NCBI RefSeq assembly: GCF_003182255.1
Contig: NZ_QGTQ01000023.1
Location: forward strand, 1-64,000
Direction: 5' to 3'
Source: Paenibacillus cellulosilyticus
GTDB lineage: Bacteria > Bacillota > Bacilli > Paenibacillales > Paenibacillaceae
DNA length: 64,000 bases
How positions within the stretch are numbered: position 1 is the first letter of the stretch; every line of letters begins with the position of its first letter. This document shows, one piece after another, positions 63,345 to 64,000 of the stretch. Below the pieces are notes generated by a model. It did not search any database, had not been told where the DNA came from, and was given only the letters and a program-made list of their open reading frames with translations. The translations under genes were made by a program, and so were the position numbers.

Positions 63345-64000
63345 CCCGATAGAAGCATCTGACAATGCTGACGGTGCTGCAACTGCAGGATCAGCTCCAC
63401 AGCAGCCGCTTCGGCAGTCACGCAGACGCGTCCTGTCGGTGCTCGGCTTATTAGCAACATTGATGTTATTCAGACATCCTGCCGTTCTCGTTGGAGCGGC
63501 AGGATGTTTATTATTGTGGATGCTGCTATGGTGCAGACATTCTCCTCGAGCAATCGCATCCCGCATGCTGCTTATCATCCCATTTGCACTCGGCACGATT
63601 GTCCTTGTTCCGTTCCAGCATCCTGCTGGCGGCACCGCGCTGCTGCATGTAGGCGGCTGGACGGCGACGGAGGAGGGAGTCCGACATGCATTTGTTTTAT
63701 TGCTCAAAATTATAGGTGCGAATCTGCTTCTCACTTCCCTCCTATTGTCTACGCCTGTGTATCAGCTGATCGCAAGCCTCCGTGCCATCGGCATGCCTGC
63801 GGTGCTGCTTGAGATGACCGTACTTATGATGCGTTATAGCGGGCTTCTTCGAGAGGAAGCAAGGGGAATGCTGCATGCGCAGCGCGCTCGCGGCCTTCAA
63901 TTAAAGGATTGGCGCTGGAGAAGCCGGACGTGGAATCGCTTGGGCGAGCTGCTTGGCGTTCTGTTCGTTCGAGCGTACAGCCGAAGCGGGCGGATTTATC
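63301..64000 (+). CDS. cbiQ: CbiQ-like ECF transporter T component (partial)
   Basis: A TTG at 63301, about 8 nt after GGAGGGG, opens a frame that runs off the window end (233 codons seen). A 50-residue polar N-terminus is followed by helices and the coupling motif ARGMLHAQRARGLQLKDWRW, the EcfT/CbiQ signature that meets the ATPases. The matching ATPase (cbiO) is expected to the right. It is not covered by a complete reading frame in the window, so it could be missed. Confidence 0.85.
   Translation, partial: MSDEQMDWKESIAPNPIEASDNADGAATAGSAPQQPLRQSRRRVLSVLGLLATLMLFRHPAVLVGAAGCLLLWMLLWCRHSPRAIASRMLLIIPFALGTIVLVPFQHPAGGTALLHVGGWTATEEGVRHAFVLLLKIIGANLLLTSLLLSTPVYQLIASLRAIGMPAVLLEMTVLMMRYSGLLREEARGMLHAQRARGLQLKDWRWRSRTWNRLGELLGVLFVRAYSRSGRIY

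Overview
The window looks like a chromosome segment of a spore-forming Bacillota, most likely Paenibacillus or a close relative. The left 29 kb follows the Bacillus subtilis origin-proximal order (csfB, yaaO, tmk, darA, yaaR, holB, ricT, yabA, yabB, rsmI, abrB, tatD, yabE, rnmV, ksgA, yabG, veg, sspF, ispE, purR, ridA, spoVG, glmU, ctc, pth, fin, mfd). Sporulation genes (csfB/gin, fin, yabG, sspF, spoVG), many TTG/GTG starts behind strong Shine-Dalgarno sites, and Gram-positive lipoproteins all fit. metS, yazA and prs, which B. subtilis has in this stretch, are not here.

Regions: (1) 1-28.5 kb, housekeeping and sporulation backbone, with a c-di-AMP (ydaO) riboswitch in front of the yabE-like gene, a sigma-H type spoVG promoter, a consensus veg promoter, a DnaA-box cluster beside abrB, and several interspersed intergenic repeats. 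(2) 28.5-42.6 kb, two prsA foldase paralogues flanking an accessory island. The left edge of the island carries remains of an IS3-family element and of a tyrosine recombinase. The island encodes an orphan winged-helix regulator and a lasso-peptide-type RiPP cluster in the order B1 (PqqD-like), B2 (transglutaminase-like protease), C (asparagine-synthetase-like cyclase), A (precursor). After these come a membrane-anchored protein, two MauE/DoxX-like membrane proteins, a TlpA/MauD-like thioredoxin, an ABC exporter, and a LolD/FtsX-type ABC pair. (3) 42.6-46 kb, an AraC regulator, a methyltransferase and a diguanylate cyclase. (4) 46.5-64 kb, a nitrogen-acquisition block: a urea ABC transporter (urtABCDE); a guanidine-assimilation operon (nitrate/taurine-type ABC importer, two DUF1989 proteins, biotin-dependent guanidine/urea carboxylase, allophanate hydrolase); and a CbiMNQ-type cobalt/nickel ECF transporter that runs off the end.

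The most unusual item is the RiPP cluster. Its 73-residue precursor has a lasso-type leader but six cysteines, five of them in a long C-terminal tail, and it sits next to a MauE/MauD-like thiol-oxidation module. I infer a large, disulfide-bonded lasso-type peptide. I could not search for prior descriptions of this family.

The nitrogen block is tied together by four exact TGTNA-N7-TNACA (TnrA/GlnR) boxes in front of its three transcription units. The guanidine operon also has a guanidine-I (ykkC) riboswitch with an overlapping terminator, so it appears to need both a nitrogen-status signal and guanidine. A nitrogen box in front of the CbiM-type transporter suggests nickel, for example for urease, rather than cobalt as its substrate; this is inference.
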